A stretch of DNA of 64,000 nt from Aphanothece cf. minutissima CCALA 015 (GTDB lineage Bacteria > Cyanobacteriota > Cyanobacteriia > PCC-6307 > Cyanobiaceae), in the NCBI GenBank assembly GCA_003003925.1, contig PVWP01000010.1:1-64000 (forward strand), given 5' to 3'. The notes under the pieces are model-generated. The model did no database searches. It had not been told where the DNA came from and saw only the letters and a program-made list of their open reading frames with translations. The first letter of the stretch is position 1; each line of letters starts with the position of its first letter. Shown here in pieces: positions 16,628-25,734 of the stretch. The position numbers and the translations under genes were made by a program.

Positions 16628-17089
16628 ATGGCCCAGTCCCGAACCGACCCGCCCAGAACCGGGCCGTCCAGAACCACCCTGTCCCGAACCGTCGAGCTCG
16701 TCCCCGTCCAGCGCACGCTCCACGGGGACGCCCTCTTCTCGGCGCCCCGCACCAGCGACGAAACCCTGATCGCAGAGATCGCCAGGGGCGACGCCTTCGA
16801 GCTGTTCTGCCACCGCTTCCAGACCGATCAGCTGCTGGTGCTGCGGGGGGCGATCGATCTGGTGGTGCTGCAGAACCGCCAGCTGCGCCGCATCCCCCTG
16901 CGGGAGGACGAGGCCACCTGGGTCTGCATTCCCCCCGGGGTGCCCCACGGCGCCATCAACCGGGGCCGGATCTCGGCCCTGCTGGTCAATGCCGTGCTCC
17001 GCCACGGACCGAGTGACCCCAGGGATTACGAGCCCCATCCGGTGCCGCCCCGGTTCCGCAGCCAATGGCGCCGGCTGGCGGTCGCCTGA
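16628..17089 (+). CDS. Cupin-fold protein
   Basis: Soluble protein of 153 residues. After a disordered, Pro/Arg/Thr-rich start of about 20 residues comes a single cupin barrel: DQLLVLRGAIDLVVLQNR, then CIPPGVPHGAINRG (about 100-113), which carries the second cupin motif with a potential metal His. The reaction is unknown; related small cupins bind sugars or metals. A GAGG stretch 6 nt upstream supports the start. It lies 79 nt after sodA and may be co-transcribed under control of the hairpins between them. Confidence 0.65.
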   Translation: MAQSRTDPPRTGPSRTTLSRTVELVPVQRTLHGDALFSAPRTSDETLIAEIARGDAFELFCHRFQTDQLLVLRGAIDLVVLQNRQLRRIPLREDEATWVCIPPGVPHGAINRGRISALLVNAVLRHGPSDPRDYEPHPVPPRFRSQWRRLAVA

Positions 17090-17111
17090 GCGCCGGCGCC
17101 GGCCGGCCCGC

Positions 17112-17327
17112 TCAGTTGTATTCCCCGGGGATGTCCTGCTTGGTCACCGTGACCCGACCCACCTTCTTCCCCGACAGGCGCAGCAGCTCATCGCCGGAGA
17201 AGTCGAAGCCCCTGCCGCCGGCGATCTGGGCGACGTCGTCGGCGGTGGCGGCGGCCAGCACCTCGGCCCGCAGAGCCTGGTCGTCCTGCATGCGGGCCAG
17301 GAAGGAGCGGGCCTGATCGAGGCTCAT
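17112..17327 (-). CDS. Nif11-like leader-domain protein without core peptide
   Basis: Protein of 71 residues that starts with the Nif11/N11P pattern MSLDQARSFLARMQDDQALRAEVL and continues VAQIAGGRGFDFSGDELLRL. In cyanobacteria this domain often serves as leader of ribosomally made, post-translationally modified peptides (prochlorosin-type lanthipeptides), exported after a Gly-Gly site. Here the C-terminus (KVGRVTVTKQDIPGEYN) lacks Cys, a Ser/Thr-rich core and a Gly-Gly cleavage site, so a peptide precursor is unlikely. It may be a free-standing Nif11 protein. No modifying enzyme is next to it. Confidence 0.75.
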   Translation of the reverse strand: MSLDQARSFLARMQDDQALRAEVLAAATADDVAQIAGGRGFDFSGDELLRLSGKKVGRVTVTKQDIPGEYN

Positions 17328-17367
17328 GGGCCGGCGGGGGTGGCGTGGGGTTCCAGCATGGCGCAGG

Positions 17368-17925
17368 CCGATGGCGGCTCAATAGCGTCTCCATCTCCAG
17401 GTAGACGACGAACACCAGGCTGACGCCCCCGCAGGCCGCAAGCTCGCTGGCCGTCAGCGGGGAGACGCCGAAGAAGCGGGTCAGTGGCGCTACGGAGTGG
17501 AGCATCAGCTGCAAGGCGGTGCCGGGAAAGCGGCAGTTGCGGCGCTCCACCCCGGGCGTGTCGGGGGACAGCAGCGGTTCGAGGCGCCTGCTGACCAGGC
17601 CGGGCTTGCCGGTGAGGGCCGACTCCTGCAGACCCAGGTCATTGGCCTCCAGCAGCCGCGCATCCGGCGGGCACCCGACCACCGCTATCCGGGCGGATCA
17701 GGTGCCCCGGCACCAGCAAGTCACCGGGGAGGCGCTGCCAGCGCCCGTCGCGCCGGGCCCGCGCCAGCGGCCCGGGCCCGGCGGCAGGACGAGCCGGTTG
17801 GGGCCGGTGGCATCCAGGTGTTCGGCCGCGGCGGCCCCGCCCAGCCCCTCCGTGTCGATCCCGAGCCGGCGCAGGCATTCCGGCCCGGAAAGGGCCTGCC
17901 AGTCCGTGGCCTCGGGTGGGTTCAT
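17368..17925 (-). pseudogene. Remnant of a cation-transporting P-type ATPase
   Basis: Three pieces of one protein are recognisable in order. The N-terminal cation-ATPase domain (WQALSGPECLRRLGIDTEGL, then GPNRL) runs from 17925. An actuator-domain strand in another frame (RRDGRWQRLPGDLLVPG, about 17755-17680) comes next. Then, back in the first frame, come DARLLEANDLGLQESALTGKP and RRNCRFPGT, joined directly to the C-terminal membrane end (FFGVSPLTASELAACGG, then LEMETLLSRHR). Membrane spans 1-2 and the whole phosphorylation/ATP-binding core (DKTGT) are missing. About 190 of roughly 900 residues remain; it is non-functional. Confidence 0.85.
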
Positions 17926-17952
17926 GGCCTGCCACCCGGTGGCCCCGCAACC

Positions 17953-18600
17953 CTAGGGGCGCAGGCTTTCGCAGGCCTCCCCGTCGCCGTCCGAATCCAG
18001 GTAGCCGTGGCCCTGGCGCAGCAGCTCCTGGGCCCTGGCATGGGAGCCGATCTGGCTGCAGAAGTGGCGGCGCCCGTCGGGGGTGGTGCCATCGGGGATC
18101 CGGGCGGAGCGGCGGCCGCGCCGGAAGTCCCAGGGCCGGGTGATCCCACCCGGAATCCGCCAGACGCCGAGCCCCCCGCGGCGGGCCCGTTCCTCGGCCT
18201 CCAGGTAGGCCGACCCGTCGCAGCCGGCCAGGTAGCGCCGGTAGGCGAAGGCCAGCCCCTCCTCCACCAGGGCCAGGTTGATGTTGGTGTCACGGATCAC
18301 CTCAGCCACCGTGCGCCCGAATCGGTCGGTGCTGTGGGGCTGGATCGTCACCGGCCGCCCAACGGCCAGGCGCATCAGGAGGGCCTGGCGCGCCTGCTGG
18401 CCCCAGGGGCTCTGGGCCGTCTCCGGGGCATCGATGCAGGCCAGCCGGATCGTGATCCGCTGCTGGCCGCTGCGCACCCGCAGGGTGTCGCCATCGCCGA
18501 CCGAGAGCACGGTGGCCCTGAAGGCCGGCGCCGCTGCCGCCGGCCCGGCCGGCAGCAGGGCCAGCAGGATCAGCAGCGACGGCAGCCGGTGGCCGGGCAT
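17953..18600 (-). CDS. Exported thermonuclease-family (SNase) nuclease
   Basis: Protein of 215 residues with a signal peptide (about 1-24, PAAAAPAF). It is followed by an SNase/TNase fold with the key segments VGDGDTLRV, RLACIDAPE, DRFGRTVAEV and the VEEGLAFAYRRY block; Arg and Glu residues of the staphylococcal-nuclease active site are in place. The C-terminus (AQELLRQGHGYLDSDGDGEACESL) is an Excalibur-like Ca-binding motif with Cys residues. It likely degrades nucleic acids outside the cytoplasm. It follows nadV by 27 nt on the same strand. Confidence 0.87.
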   Translation of the reverse strand: MPGHRLPSLLILLALLPAGPAAAAPAFRATVLSVGDGDTLRVRSGQQRITIRLACIDAPETAQSPWGQQARQALLMRLAVGRPVTIQPHSTDRFGRTVAEVIRDTNINLALVEEGLAFAYRRYLAGCDGSAYLEAEERARRGGLGVWRIPGGITRPWDFRRGRRSARIPDGTTPDGRRHFCSQIGSHARAQELLRQGHGYLDSDGDGEACESLRP

Positions 18601-18627
18601 GGCGTCGGGGGGACGGCGGGCGGGCCC

Positions 18628-20007
18628 TCAGCCTTGCATCGCCCGGGAGCGCACCTCCTCGAGGCTGCAGCGCCGCCGCAGCGCCCCGTTCTCGAAGACG
18701 GTCTGCAGGCAGCTGGCCGGATGGGGCTCCGGACGCTCGAGCACCACCGTCCGGTATCCCCGTTCGTCCCGGATCAGGTCGAGCACGCCGGCCTTGCTGG
18801 TCTTGGCGGGATCGGTGACCGGGCTCTTGTGCACCGGCCGGATCCGGCCGGCCCGCTCCACCCACGACACCTTGTAGGCGAAACGCTGGCTGTCCCGGTT
18901 CACCTGCTGCAGCAGGCCACCCCCCATACCGAAGGCGACGTTCTCGGCACTGAAGCCCGCCGTCAGGATCGTCTCGATCACCAGCGGCAGGCTGGTGGCG
19001 GTGATGCCATCCCCCTGGATCACCCGCACGTGCTCCAGCACCCGGTAGCCCTTGCCGTTGAGCCGGCTGCCGAAACGGGCCTCCAGGCGGCGCAGCAGCT
19101 CGGGCACGATCGCCACCGGATCACCCGAATCGGGCCGGATCACCACGGTGGCGCCCGAGGCGATCACCTGCTCCCGCAGCTGCTCGCCCCAGAGATGGTC
19201 GACGGCGTTCCAGAGGTCGTAGGCGTCGGAGACCACCGCCAGCACGGCACCGGGCCGGGCGAAGCGGTCGAGCATGGTCCGGTAGGCCTCCAGTTCGTGC
19301 TCCTGCCCCCAGGCCAGGATCGTGGAGTGCTCGGCGGCGGGAATCGAGAAGCCGGCCATCGGGCCGTCGTAGTGGCGCCGGCCCGCCACCAGGGCGGCGA
19401 CGGTGTCGGTGCCGCGGAAGGCCACCAGGTGGGCCAGGCCGCCGATGGCGGCACTTTCCCGGCTCGAGACGCCGCGGGAGCCGAAGTCGTGCAGGCGGAA
19501 GGGGAGTTCGGCCACCGGGTCATCGGCGGAGCGCTCCAGGGCTGAGCGCAGCAGCTCGCGGAAGTGCCAGCTGCGGGTGGCCACGGTGGTGGGGTACCAG
19601 AGGCGCAGCAGCAGGGTCTCCACCCAGGTGACCAGCCAGGCCAGGGCCGGATCGGTGGACTCCACCGTCATCAGCACGTTACCGGTGGGCACCCGGCTGC
19701 CCTCGGGGACGGCCCGGATGCGCAGGGGCAGCCGCCCCCCGTGGACGCTGAGCAGGCGCTGCCAGCCCTGGTGGTTGAAGGGCAGGCCGTGGGCGCTCCA
19801 GAGGTCGGCGGCCTCCTCCACATCGCCCCGAGTGACCGGCCGCTCCAGGGTGTCCTGCAGCAGCATCTGCAGGCCGAAGAACAGGGTGTCGGGGTTTTCG
19901 CCGCCGCGGCTTTCCAGGTAGGCCCCCATGGCGGTGAGATCGGGGGGGTACTGGAGCCAGTGGCTGCCCTTGTAGCTGTCGGTGTCGAGCAGAAGATTGA
20001 AGTCCAT
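18628..20007 (-). CDS. nadV: Nicotinamide phosphoribosyltransferase
   Basis: Converts nicotinamide and PRPP to NMN, the first step of NAD salvage. Protein of 459 residues, normal for the family. Signatures are LLDTDSYKGSHWLQYP at the start, the catalytic-His segment AAEHSTILAWGQE, VVIRPDSGDP and GMGGGLLQQVNRD, which are characteristic of NAMPT rather than nicotinate phosphoribosyltransferase. It lies 111 nt after the NadM-Nudix gene, whose product adenylates NMN, so the two form a complete NAM-to-NAD route. Confidence 0.92.
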   Translation of the reverse strand: MDFNLLLDTDSYKGSHWLQYPPDLTAMGAYLESRGGENPDTLFFGLQMLLQDTLERPVTRGDVEEAADLWSAHGLPFNHQGWQRLLSVHGGRLPLRIRAVPEGSRVPTGNVLMTVESTDPALAWLVTWVETLLLRLWYPTTVATRSWHFRELLRSALERSADDPVAELPFRLHDFGSRGVSSRESAAIGGLAHLVAFRGTDTVAALVAGRRHYDGPMAGFSIPAAEHSTILAWGQEHELEAYRTMLDRFARPGAVLAVVSDAYDLWNAVDHLWGEQLREQVIASGATVVIRPDSGDPVAIVPELLRRLEARFGSRLNGKGYRVLEHVRVIQGDGITATSLPLVIETILTAGFSAENVAFGMGGGLLQQVNRDSQRFAYKVSWVERAGRIRPVHKSPVTDPAKTSKAGVLDLIRDERGYRTVVLERPEPHPASCLQTVFENGALRRRCSLEEVRSRAMQG

Positions 20008-20118
20008 GGTGCGCGCTCCGCACGGGGTGGATGGCTGGCCCCGGCCCGGTCTCCCCGGGCCGCAGGCGTCGATGGGGCGGCTGTCGGCAACGGCTGTCGG
20101 CGACGGCGGCGGCGCCGC

Positions 20119-21135
20119 TCAGAGTCGGGAGATGAAGTGCTGGATGATCTGGACGTGGTCCTCGAAGAAGCTGTCTTCGTGGACGTAGATGTCGGCCAGG
20201 GGCATCCAGAAGGCCTTTTCGGCGTCGTCGCCGCCGCGGACAGCGGGCAGGGCCCCGCCCTTGAGCTGGATCAGGAAGGCGTGGGTGATCACCCGGCCAC
20301 GCAGGGAGCGGCCCGGAGCATCGAAGACGTGGCGATCGGCGATCGATCCCTCGATCACCGGCCGGGGCACCTTCAGACCCGTCTCCTCGCGGAGCTCCCG
20401 CAGCATTCCCTCGAGCACCGGCTCCTGCTGGTTGAGGTAGCCCCCCGGCAGGGCGATCAGCCCCTGGCCGGGTCGCACCCGGCGGCGCACCACCAGCACA
20501 TGGCCCGACTGGACGACCACCGCGTCGGTGGTGACGAAGGTGGGCGGATAGGGCGCCACCGACCACAGCTGGCGGTAGCCGGCGATGTAGTCGGCCTCCT
20601 GGCGCAGCCAGCGGTAGCGCCCCGTGGCCCGGTAGTCCGTGAGGAAGGCCCGCACCGCCTCCGGGACATGGGCGGCCCACCCCGGTGCATCGGCATCGGA
20701 GAAGTAGGCCTGGCGAATGGCCGTGGCGTGGACATCACTCTTCAGCGGCACATCCTGGAAGTCCCACTGGGGAAACAGATCGAGGTAGTAACTGCTGCGA
20801 TCCTTGCGGTGACCGATGAGCAGCACCCGCTCGTCCTCGGCCGTGACGGCGAGCACCTTCTGCTGCACCTCCGCCAGCCAGAGATTGTCGGAGTAGAGGT
20901 GGTCACGGATCGGGATCACCTCCAGCCGCCGCTGCCACGCGGCCGGAAGGGCGGCCCGGATCATGGCCTCCCGTTCGCCACTGCTCCAGGGGTTGCGGAT
21001 GTCCGGAGCGCAGCGGTGGCTGCCCAGCAGCAGGATCAAGCGATCGGCCCTCTGCAGAGCCGCCTCGACCAACCCGAAATGCCCATCGTGGAAGGGCTGG
21101 AACCGTCCGATCAGGACGGCGACGTCGTGATGCAT
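20119..21135 (-). CDS. Bifunctional NMN adenylyltransferase / Nudix hydrolase
   Basis: Protein of 338 residues with two domains. The N-terminal NadM-type nucleotidyltransferase has GRFQPFHDGHFGLV with the FHxGH motif (about 11-22) and makes NAD from NMN and ATP. The C-terminal Nudix domain has the box GGYLNQQEPVLEG followed by RELREETGL (about 225-247) and hydrolyses ADP-ribose-like compounds. This fusion is the Synechocystis slr0787 type. The start at MHHDVAVLIGRF fits the family; a longer frame upstream is not similar. A 7-bp hairpin (21163-21181) lies in its leader. Confidence 0.92.
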   Translation of the reverse strand: MHHDVAVLIGRFQPFHDGHFGLVEAALQRADRLILLLGSHRCAPDIRNPWSSGEREAMIRAALPAAWQRRLEVIPIRDHLYSDNLWLAEVQQKVLAVTAEDERVLLIGHRKDRSSYYLDLFPQWDFQDVPLKSDVHATAIRQAYFSDADAPGWAAHVPEAVRAFLTDYRATGRYRWLRQEADYIAGYRQLWSVAPYPPTFVTTDAVVVQSGHVLVVRRRVRPGQGLIALPGGYLNQQEPVLEGMLRELREETGLKVPRPVIEGSIADRHVFDAPGRSLRGRVITHAFLIQLKGGALPAVRGGDDAEKAFWMPLADIYVHEDSFFEDHVQIIQHFISRL

Positions 21136-21385
21136 GGTGAACCTCAGAATCCCTGAGATGGCGTCCGCCTCACCGGCGGACCCCTCCGATCTAGCACGCC
21201 GATGGAGACGGTCAACGCTGAGGCTCCACGCTGAGGGTGAACCATCAGGCGTCACGATCCGCGGAGGCGAGCGCAGGCCGGTGCCGATGGCCGCTGCCCG
21301 GTGGGTGATGTGACGTTGCCTGCAGCGGAGGGCCACCAGGGCTGGCCTCCCATAGCCTGAGGACGGCGGTGCGGTCCGAGGAAGC

Positions 21386-22234
21386 ATGGGTCCCTCTCCT
21401 TCCGATGAGACCTCCTCTCTGATCAGGAATCTCAGCATCTTCACGGCATCGGTGGTGTCCCTCTCCGGGGCTTTCCAGGCCTGGAGCTCGATGCAGATCA
21501 CCCATTCTCTCGAGGAGGCCAGGCGAACCCAGGCCTTCTCCAGACAGATCCTCGATCAGATGGACAATCTCACGGGCGAGAATGAAACCAAGGGCAAGGT
21601 TGCCCTGATTGGCCTCTACATCATTGCGGCCAATGATAAAGACAAGATGAACATTGCCAACATCGCCCTCCAGAGTGGAAAGAACAGTCTCCGGGATGCT
21701 GCGGCCTTCCTGCTGCGGCAGGAATGCAAGGAACTTCCGGAGCAGTCAACCTGCAAGAACGCCCTCGAGATGCTGGCGCGCACGGAAGATGTGATCGTGC
21801 AGCGCCAGATCCGCAAGGAAGACAAGCTGATCGGCGATTCCCCGGGGGCGCGCCAGCAGGAGGCTGTGGTGAATGTTCAGGTGCAACCTTCGCCCGTGGC
21901 CCAGGCCCTCGAGGAGATCACGACAGCCAAGATCGCCGCTTCCGACCTGCAGGGATGGATCTACATCGGCAAGGCGGATCCCTCCGGCGCCCTGCTCGAC
22001 GACCGCACCATCAACGTCGCCAGGAAACCCTCGCCCAATGCCGATGTCACCACCATCACATCGGTGTATCTGCGCTCCCAGGGCACGATCCGCTCAGGTT
22101 CGTCCCTCGGCATCATCCCCAGGGGGCAGGTCCTGCGGATCCACGCCCTCAGCTCCAGGCCGATGGCGGCCGGCACCGAGGCCGTCTGGGCCAAGGTGAA
22201 GACCCAGAGGGGGTCTCTCCAGAGCGTCCCCTGA
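21386..22234 (+). CDS. Hypothetical membrane-anchored protein with SH3-like end
   Basis: Protein of 282 residues. A hydrophobic segment near residues 15-33 (LSIFTASVVSLSGAFQAWS) is an N-terminal anchor. A helical middle follows with two Cys (QECKELPEQSTCKNAL), then a beta-rich C-terminal domain of about 90 residues (LQGWIYIGKAD... LRIHALSSRP) resembling a bacterial SH3-like fold. The Shine-Dalgarno GAGGAAGC just before the ATG supports the start. Base composition is lower in GC than in the neighbours, which hints at a later arrival. No function is assigned. Confidence 0.7.
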   Translation: MGPSPSDETSSLIRNLSIFTASVVSLSGAFQAWSSMQITHSLEEARRTQAFSRQILDQMDNLTGENETKGKVALIGLYIIAANDKDKMNIANIALQSGKNSLRDAAAFLLRQECKELPEQSTCKNALEMLARTEDVIVQRQIRKEDKLIGDSPGARQQEAVVNVQVQPSPVAQALEEITTAKIAASDLQGWIYIGKADPSGALLDDRTINVARKPSPNADVTTITSVYLRSQGTIRSGSSLGIIPRGQVLRIHALSSRPMAAGTEAVWAKVKTQRGSLQSVP

Positions 22235-22357
22235 GGGAGCCGCGCCTCTGCTGCATCCGCCGCCGGCGGCGATGGCTAACACAGGGAAATCAGGGGGCAT
22301 GGGGAGGGCCCGGGGCCCCGGTGCCCTCGCACGATCCGTTCTGCCGTCCCTCTCGCC

Positions 22358-23041
22358 ATGGTGACCCGCGCTCCCCTCTGGACCAGCCGACACCAGGCGG
22401 GCCTGGCCCTGGCCGAGGCCTTCGCCGATCGCCGGGGCCACCGCGGCGACACCACCCTGGTGGCCCTGCCCAGGGGCGGAGTGCCGCTGGCGGCCGCGAT
22501 GGCGTCGCGGCTGGAGTTGCCCCTGGTGACCTGGTCGGTGCGCAAGGTCGCCGATCCCCGCTGGCCGGAGCTGGCCGTCGGGGCTGTCGCCGCTGGCGGG
22601 GTGGTGGTCTGGCGCCACGGGGCGGGGGGACGGCAGCCGGCCGCCACGGCAACCGAGCACGGCTGGCTGCGGGACCAGGAGCGGGAACGGCAGCGGCGGC
22701 AGCGGCTCTTCGGGGATCCGCCCGGCGATCGGCTGTGCGGCCGGCACCTGATCGTCGTGGACGACGGCATCGCCACCGGCATGACGGCGGAGGCGGCCCT
22801 GCTGTCCCTGCGGCGGGTGGGCCCGGCCTCCCTGGCCCTGGCGGTGCCGGTGGTGGACCGGCAGGTCGCCGGCGTCCTGGGCCGCCTGGTGGACCACGTG
22901 GAGGCCCTGGCCGTCGTCAGCGACCTGCAGGCCGTGGGGCTGTGGTACGGGCACTTCGAGCAGCTGAGTGACCGGCAGGTGCTCGCCCTCCTGGAGGCCG
23001 CCCGCCGGGCATGCGATCATCCGCACCTGCGCCACCGGTGA
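22358..23041 (+). CDS. Phosphoribosyltransferase-family protein
   Basis: Protein of 227 residues with a type-I PRTase fold. The PRPP loop reads LIVVDDGIATGMT (131-143), and the N-terminal VALPRGGVPLAAAMA is the other conserved strand. An Arg-rich insert (ERERQRRQRLF, about 108-118) precedes the loop. Substrate not determinable; relatives are often annotated as putative phosphoribosyl transferases fused to hydrolases. It is the first gene of a three-gene plus-strand operon, ending 7 nt before the kinase-like gene. Confidence 0.83.
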   Translation: MVTRAPLWTSRHQAGLALAEAFADRRGHRGDTTLVALPRGGVPLAAAMASRLELPLVTWSVRKVADPRWPELAVGAVAAGGVVVWRHGAGGRQPAATATEHGWLRDQERERQRRQRLFGDPPGDRLCGRHLIVVDDGIATGMTAEAALLSLRRVGPASLALAVPVVDRQVAGVLGRLVDHVEALAVVSDLQAVGLWYGHFEQLSDRQVLALLEAARRACDHPHLRHR

Positions 23042-23048
23042 GCGGCCC

Positions 23049-24188
23049 ATGACCCTGGGGGTATCCGACGGCGCCCTGGTGTCCATCGCCGAGGCGTTCG
23101 ATCTTCCCGGCCGGGTCCGCCGCCTCGAACCCCTCGGCAGCGGCAACGTCAACGAGAGTTTCGTCGTCGTCTGCGATGGCCCGCCCGTGCAGCGGTTCGT
23201 CCTGCAGCGCCTCAACCGGCGGGTGTTTGCGCGACCCGACCTGGTGATGGCCAACATGCTCGCCCTCGGGGACCACGTCGAGCGCCGCCTGGCTGAGGGG
23301 GACTCCCCCCTGGGGGAGCGCCGCTGGGAGGTCCCCCGGGTGGTGCGTTGCCGCAGCGACCAGCGGCCCTGGGTGGAGCGGGAGGATGGCTTCTGGCGTC
23401 TGATCACCTTCATCGAAGCCTCCCGCAGCTTCGATCTGGTGAGCAGCGCCGAGCAGGCCCGGGAGGTGGGTGTCGGTCTGGGTCTGTTCCACCACCTGGT
23501 CAGTGATCTGCCGCCGGAGCGCCTGGCCGACACCCTTGAGGGATTCCACATCACCCCCCGGTACCTGGAGCAGTACGACGCCGTGCTGGCCGGCGCGCCG
23601 ACCGTGGCGGGGAGCGACGAGGCCCATGGCCGGGCCTTCGTGGAGGAGCGCCGGGGCTTCGCGTCGGTGCTGGAGGGGGCCAGGGCCAGCGGCCAGCTGC
23701 GGCTCCGCCCCATCCACGGGGATCCCAAGGTCAGCAACGTGATGCTGGAGGACGGCTCCGGCCGGGCCGTGGCCCTGGTGGATCTCGACACGGTGAAGCC
23801 CGGGTTGATCCATTACGACATCGGCGACTGCCTGCGCTCCTGCTGCAATCCCCTCGGTGAGGAGACGGCGGATCTGGAGGCCGTCCGCTTCGATGTGGAT
23901 CTCTGCCGCGCGGTGCTGGGCGGCTACCTCTCCGCCGCCTCAGGCTTTCTCACCGAGGCCGACTACGACCATCTCTATGCCGCGATCCGCCTGATCAGCT
24001 TCGAGCTCGGCCTGCGCTTCTTCACCGATCACCTGGCGGGAAACGTCTACTTCCGGACGGAGCGGCCCGACCACAATCTGCAACGGGCCCTGGCGCAGTT
24101 CCGGCTGACGGCCAGCATCGAGGCCCAGGAACGATCGATCCTCGCCGTGATCGACGAGCTCCGGGCCGGCGGCGCCGGCGCCCCCTGA
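23049..24188 (+). CDS. APH-family phosphotransferase (sugar-kinase-like)
   Basis: Protein of 379 residues with an aminoglycoside-phosphotransferase/choline-kinase fold. GSGNVNESFVV (31-41) is the nucleotide loop, IHGDPKVSN (222-230) the catalytic Brenner-like motif and VDLDTVKPG the metal-binding Asp segment. The pattern with HITPRYLEQYD resembles N-acetylhexosamine 1-kinase-like and homoserine-kinase-like branches; the substrate is unproven. The ATG at 23049 follows the previous gene by 7 nt, and the stop overlaps the next start by 1 nt. Confidence 0.85.
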   Translation: MTLGVSDGALVSIAEAFDLPGRVRRLEPLGSGNVNESFVVVCDGPPVQRFVLQRLNRRVFARPDLVMANMLALGDHVERRLAEGDSPLGERRWEVPRVVRCRSDQRPWVEREDGFWRLITFIEASRSFDLVSSAEQAREVGVGLGLFHHLVSDLPPERLADTLEGFHITPRYLEQYDAVLAGAPTVAGSDEAHGRAFVEERRGFASVLEGARASGQLRLRPIHGDPKVSNVMLEDGSGRAVALVDLDTVKPGLIHYDIGDCLRSCCNPLGEETADLEAVRFDVDLCRAVLGGYLSAASGFLTEADYDHLYAAIRLISFELGLRFFTDHLAGNVYFRTERPDHNLQRALAQFRLTASIEAQERSILAVIDELRAGGAGAP

Positions 24189-24736
24189 TGCCGGCTCCCC
24201 TCCGCCACGGCTTCGACCTCCGTCCCTTCGGCGGCGAGTGCCCCGCTCCGGACCTGCGGCTGGAGGGGGAGGTCAGCCGGGAGGGTGCCCAGCTGAAGCT
24301 CCGCTATCGGCTGGGGGGCGCGATCGAGACGGTGCAGGTGCCGCCACCGGTGGCCTCGCCCGAGCGACGGGACAATCTCTGGACGGCGACCTGCTTCGAG
24401 TGCTTCTGGGGCATCGCGGGAGAGCGGCCCTACTGGGAACTGAATCTCTCCCCGGCCGGCCACTGGAACCTGTACCGGCTGGAGGACTACCGGCAGGGGC
24501 TGCGGCCGGAGCCTGGCTACGACCGGCCCCTGCACCGGGTCAGCCAGCGGGACGGTGTCCTGTCGATGGAGCTGGACCTGCCGCTGCCGGCCGCCATCCC
24601 CGCCGGTGCCCCCCTGCAGGTGGCGATCGCCGGGGTGATCGAGGATCGCCGCAGCCAGCTGAGTTACTGGGCCCTGGCCCATCCGGGGGCTGAGCCCGAT
24701 TTCCACCGCCGGGACGCCTTCCTGCTGGGTCTCTGA
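24188..24736 (+). CDS. DOMON-like domain protein
   Basis: Soluble protein of 182 residues, entirely a beta-sandwich pattern. Marks of the cyanobacterial DOMON-like family are DNLWTATCFECFWG (about 62-75), YWELNLSPAGHWNLYRL (about 83-99) and a closing SYWALAHPGAEPDFH. DOMON folds bind haem or sugars; no haem ligand pair is evident, so the ligand is unknown. It starts on the last base of the preceding kinase stop codon, indicating coupled translation. Confidence 0.8.
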   Translation: MPAPLRHGFDLRPFGGECPAPDLRLEGEVSREGAQLKLRYRLGGAIETVQVPPPVASPERRDNLWTATCFECFWGIAGERPYWELNLSPAGHWNLYRLEDYRQGLRPEPGYDRPLHRVSQRDGVLSMELDLPLPAAIPAGAPLQVAIAGVIEDRRSQLSYWALAHPGAEPDFHRRDAFLLGL

Positions 24737-24774
24737 GGGCGTGCCGCTGGCTTCACGCGCCGCGTCCTTTGGTC

Positions 24775-25698
24775 TCAGGTGCCGGCGTCGCTGGCTTCGG
24801 CGTGGTAGCTGCTGCGCACCAGGGGGCCGCTGCGCACCTGGGCGAAGCCCATGGCGCGGGCGATGGCGCCCAGCTCCTCGAACTCCTCCGGCCGCCAGTA
24901 GCGGGCCACGGGGATGTGGGCGAGGGAGGGGCGCAGGTACTGTCCCAGGGTGAGCCGCTGGCAGCCGACGGCCCGCAGGTGCTCCAGGGTGCTCACCACC
25001 TCGGCGGCGGTCTCACCGAGGCCCAGCATCAGGCCGGACTTGGTCGGAATCCCCGGCGCCAGCTCCCGGGCCATGGCCAGCAGGTCGAGGGAGCGGCGGT
25101 AGGTGGCGCCGCGGCGCACCTCCCCCTGCAGGCGCTCCACCGTCTCGAGGTTGTGGTTGAAGCAGACCGGTGCAGCGGCCAGCACTGCGCTCAGCCGTTG
25201 GCGCTGGGCCCGGCGGCCCGCTTCGGGGTCGGGGTGTCCGCCCCAGAAATCGGGCGTCAGCACCTCGATCAGCACCTGGGGATCCCGGCGGCGGATCGCC
25301 GCGATGGTGGTGGTGAAGAGGCTCGCCCCGTGGTCGGGCAGGTCGTCGCGGGCCACGGCGGTGAGCACCACGTAACGCAGACCGAGCTCCTGCACCGCCT
25401 CCGCCACCCGCTCCGCCTCGGCCCCGTCCAGGGGCACCGGGGCCCGGCCCTTGTCCACCTGGCAGAAGGCGCAGCTGCGGGTGCAGATCGGCCCCCCCAG
25501 CAGGAAGGTGGCCGTCCCGGCGGCGTAGCACTCACCCCGGTTGGGACAGCGGCCCTCCTCGCAGATGGTGTGCAGCCGCTGCGCCTTGACCACCCCCTGC
25601 ACCCGTTCGGTGGCCGAGGCCTCCCCCAGGGGACGCCGGATCCACCCCGGCAGCCGCTCGGCGGGGGGGATGGCGCTGTAGCGGCTGGTGGCGGTCAT
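24775..25698 (-). CDS. lipA: Lipoyl synthase
   Basis: Radical-SAM enzyme that inserts two sulfurs into octanoyl groups on lipoate-dependent enzymes. Protein of 307 residues. Both iron-sulfur clusters are visible: the auxiliary cluster Cys46-Cys51-Cys57 ([12 protein letters not shown]) and the radical-SAM cluster Cys72-Cys76-Cys79 (CTRSCAFC). GLMLGLGE and the C-terminal VRSSYHAE (Ser ligand of the auxiliary cluster) complete the family. It follows recR by 36 nt on the same strand. Some cyanobacteria have two lipA copies; which one this is cannot be said. Confidence 0.95.
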   Translation of the reverse strand: MTATSRYSAIPPAERLPGWIRRPLGEASATERVQGVVKAQRLHTICEEGRCPNRGECYAAGTATFLLGGPICTRSCAFCQVDKGRAPVPLDGAEAERVAEAVQELGLRYVVLTAVARDDLPDHGASLFTTTIAAIRRRDPQVLIEVLTPDFWGGHPDPEAGRRAQRQRLSAVLAAAPVCFNHNLETVERLQGEVRRGATYRRSLDLLAMARELAPGIPTKSGLMLGLGETAAEVVSTLEHLRAVGCQRLTLGQYLRPSLAHIPVARYWRPEEFEELGAIARAMGFAQVRSGPLVRSSYHAEASDAGT

Positions 25699-25734
25699 GG
25701 GGTCGCTCTCAGGCGTCGGGGTCAGGCGTGGGAT

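Noticed and set aside
17188..17682. Intact 164-residue minus-strand gene
   Set aside because: Its first 105 residues are two joined parts of a P-type ATPase and its end runs antisense-free into the Nif11-like gene; it belongs to the pseudogene.
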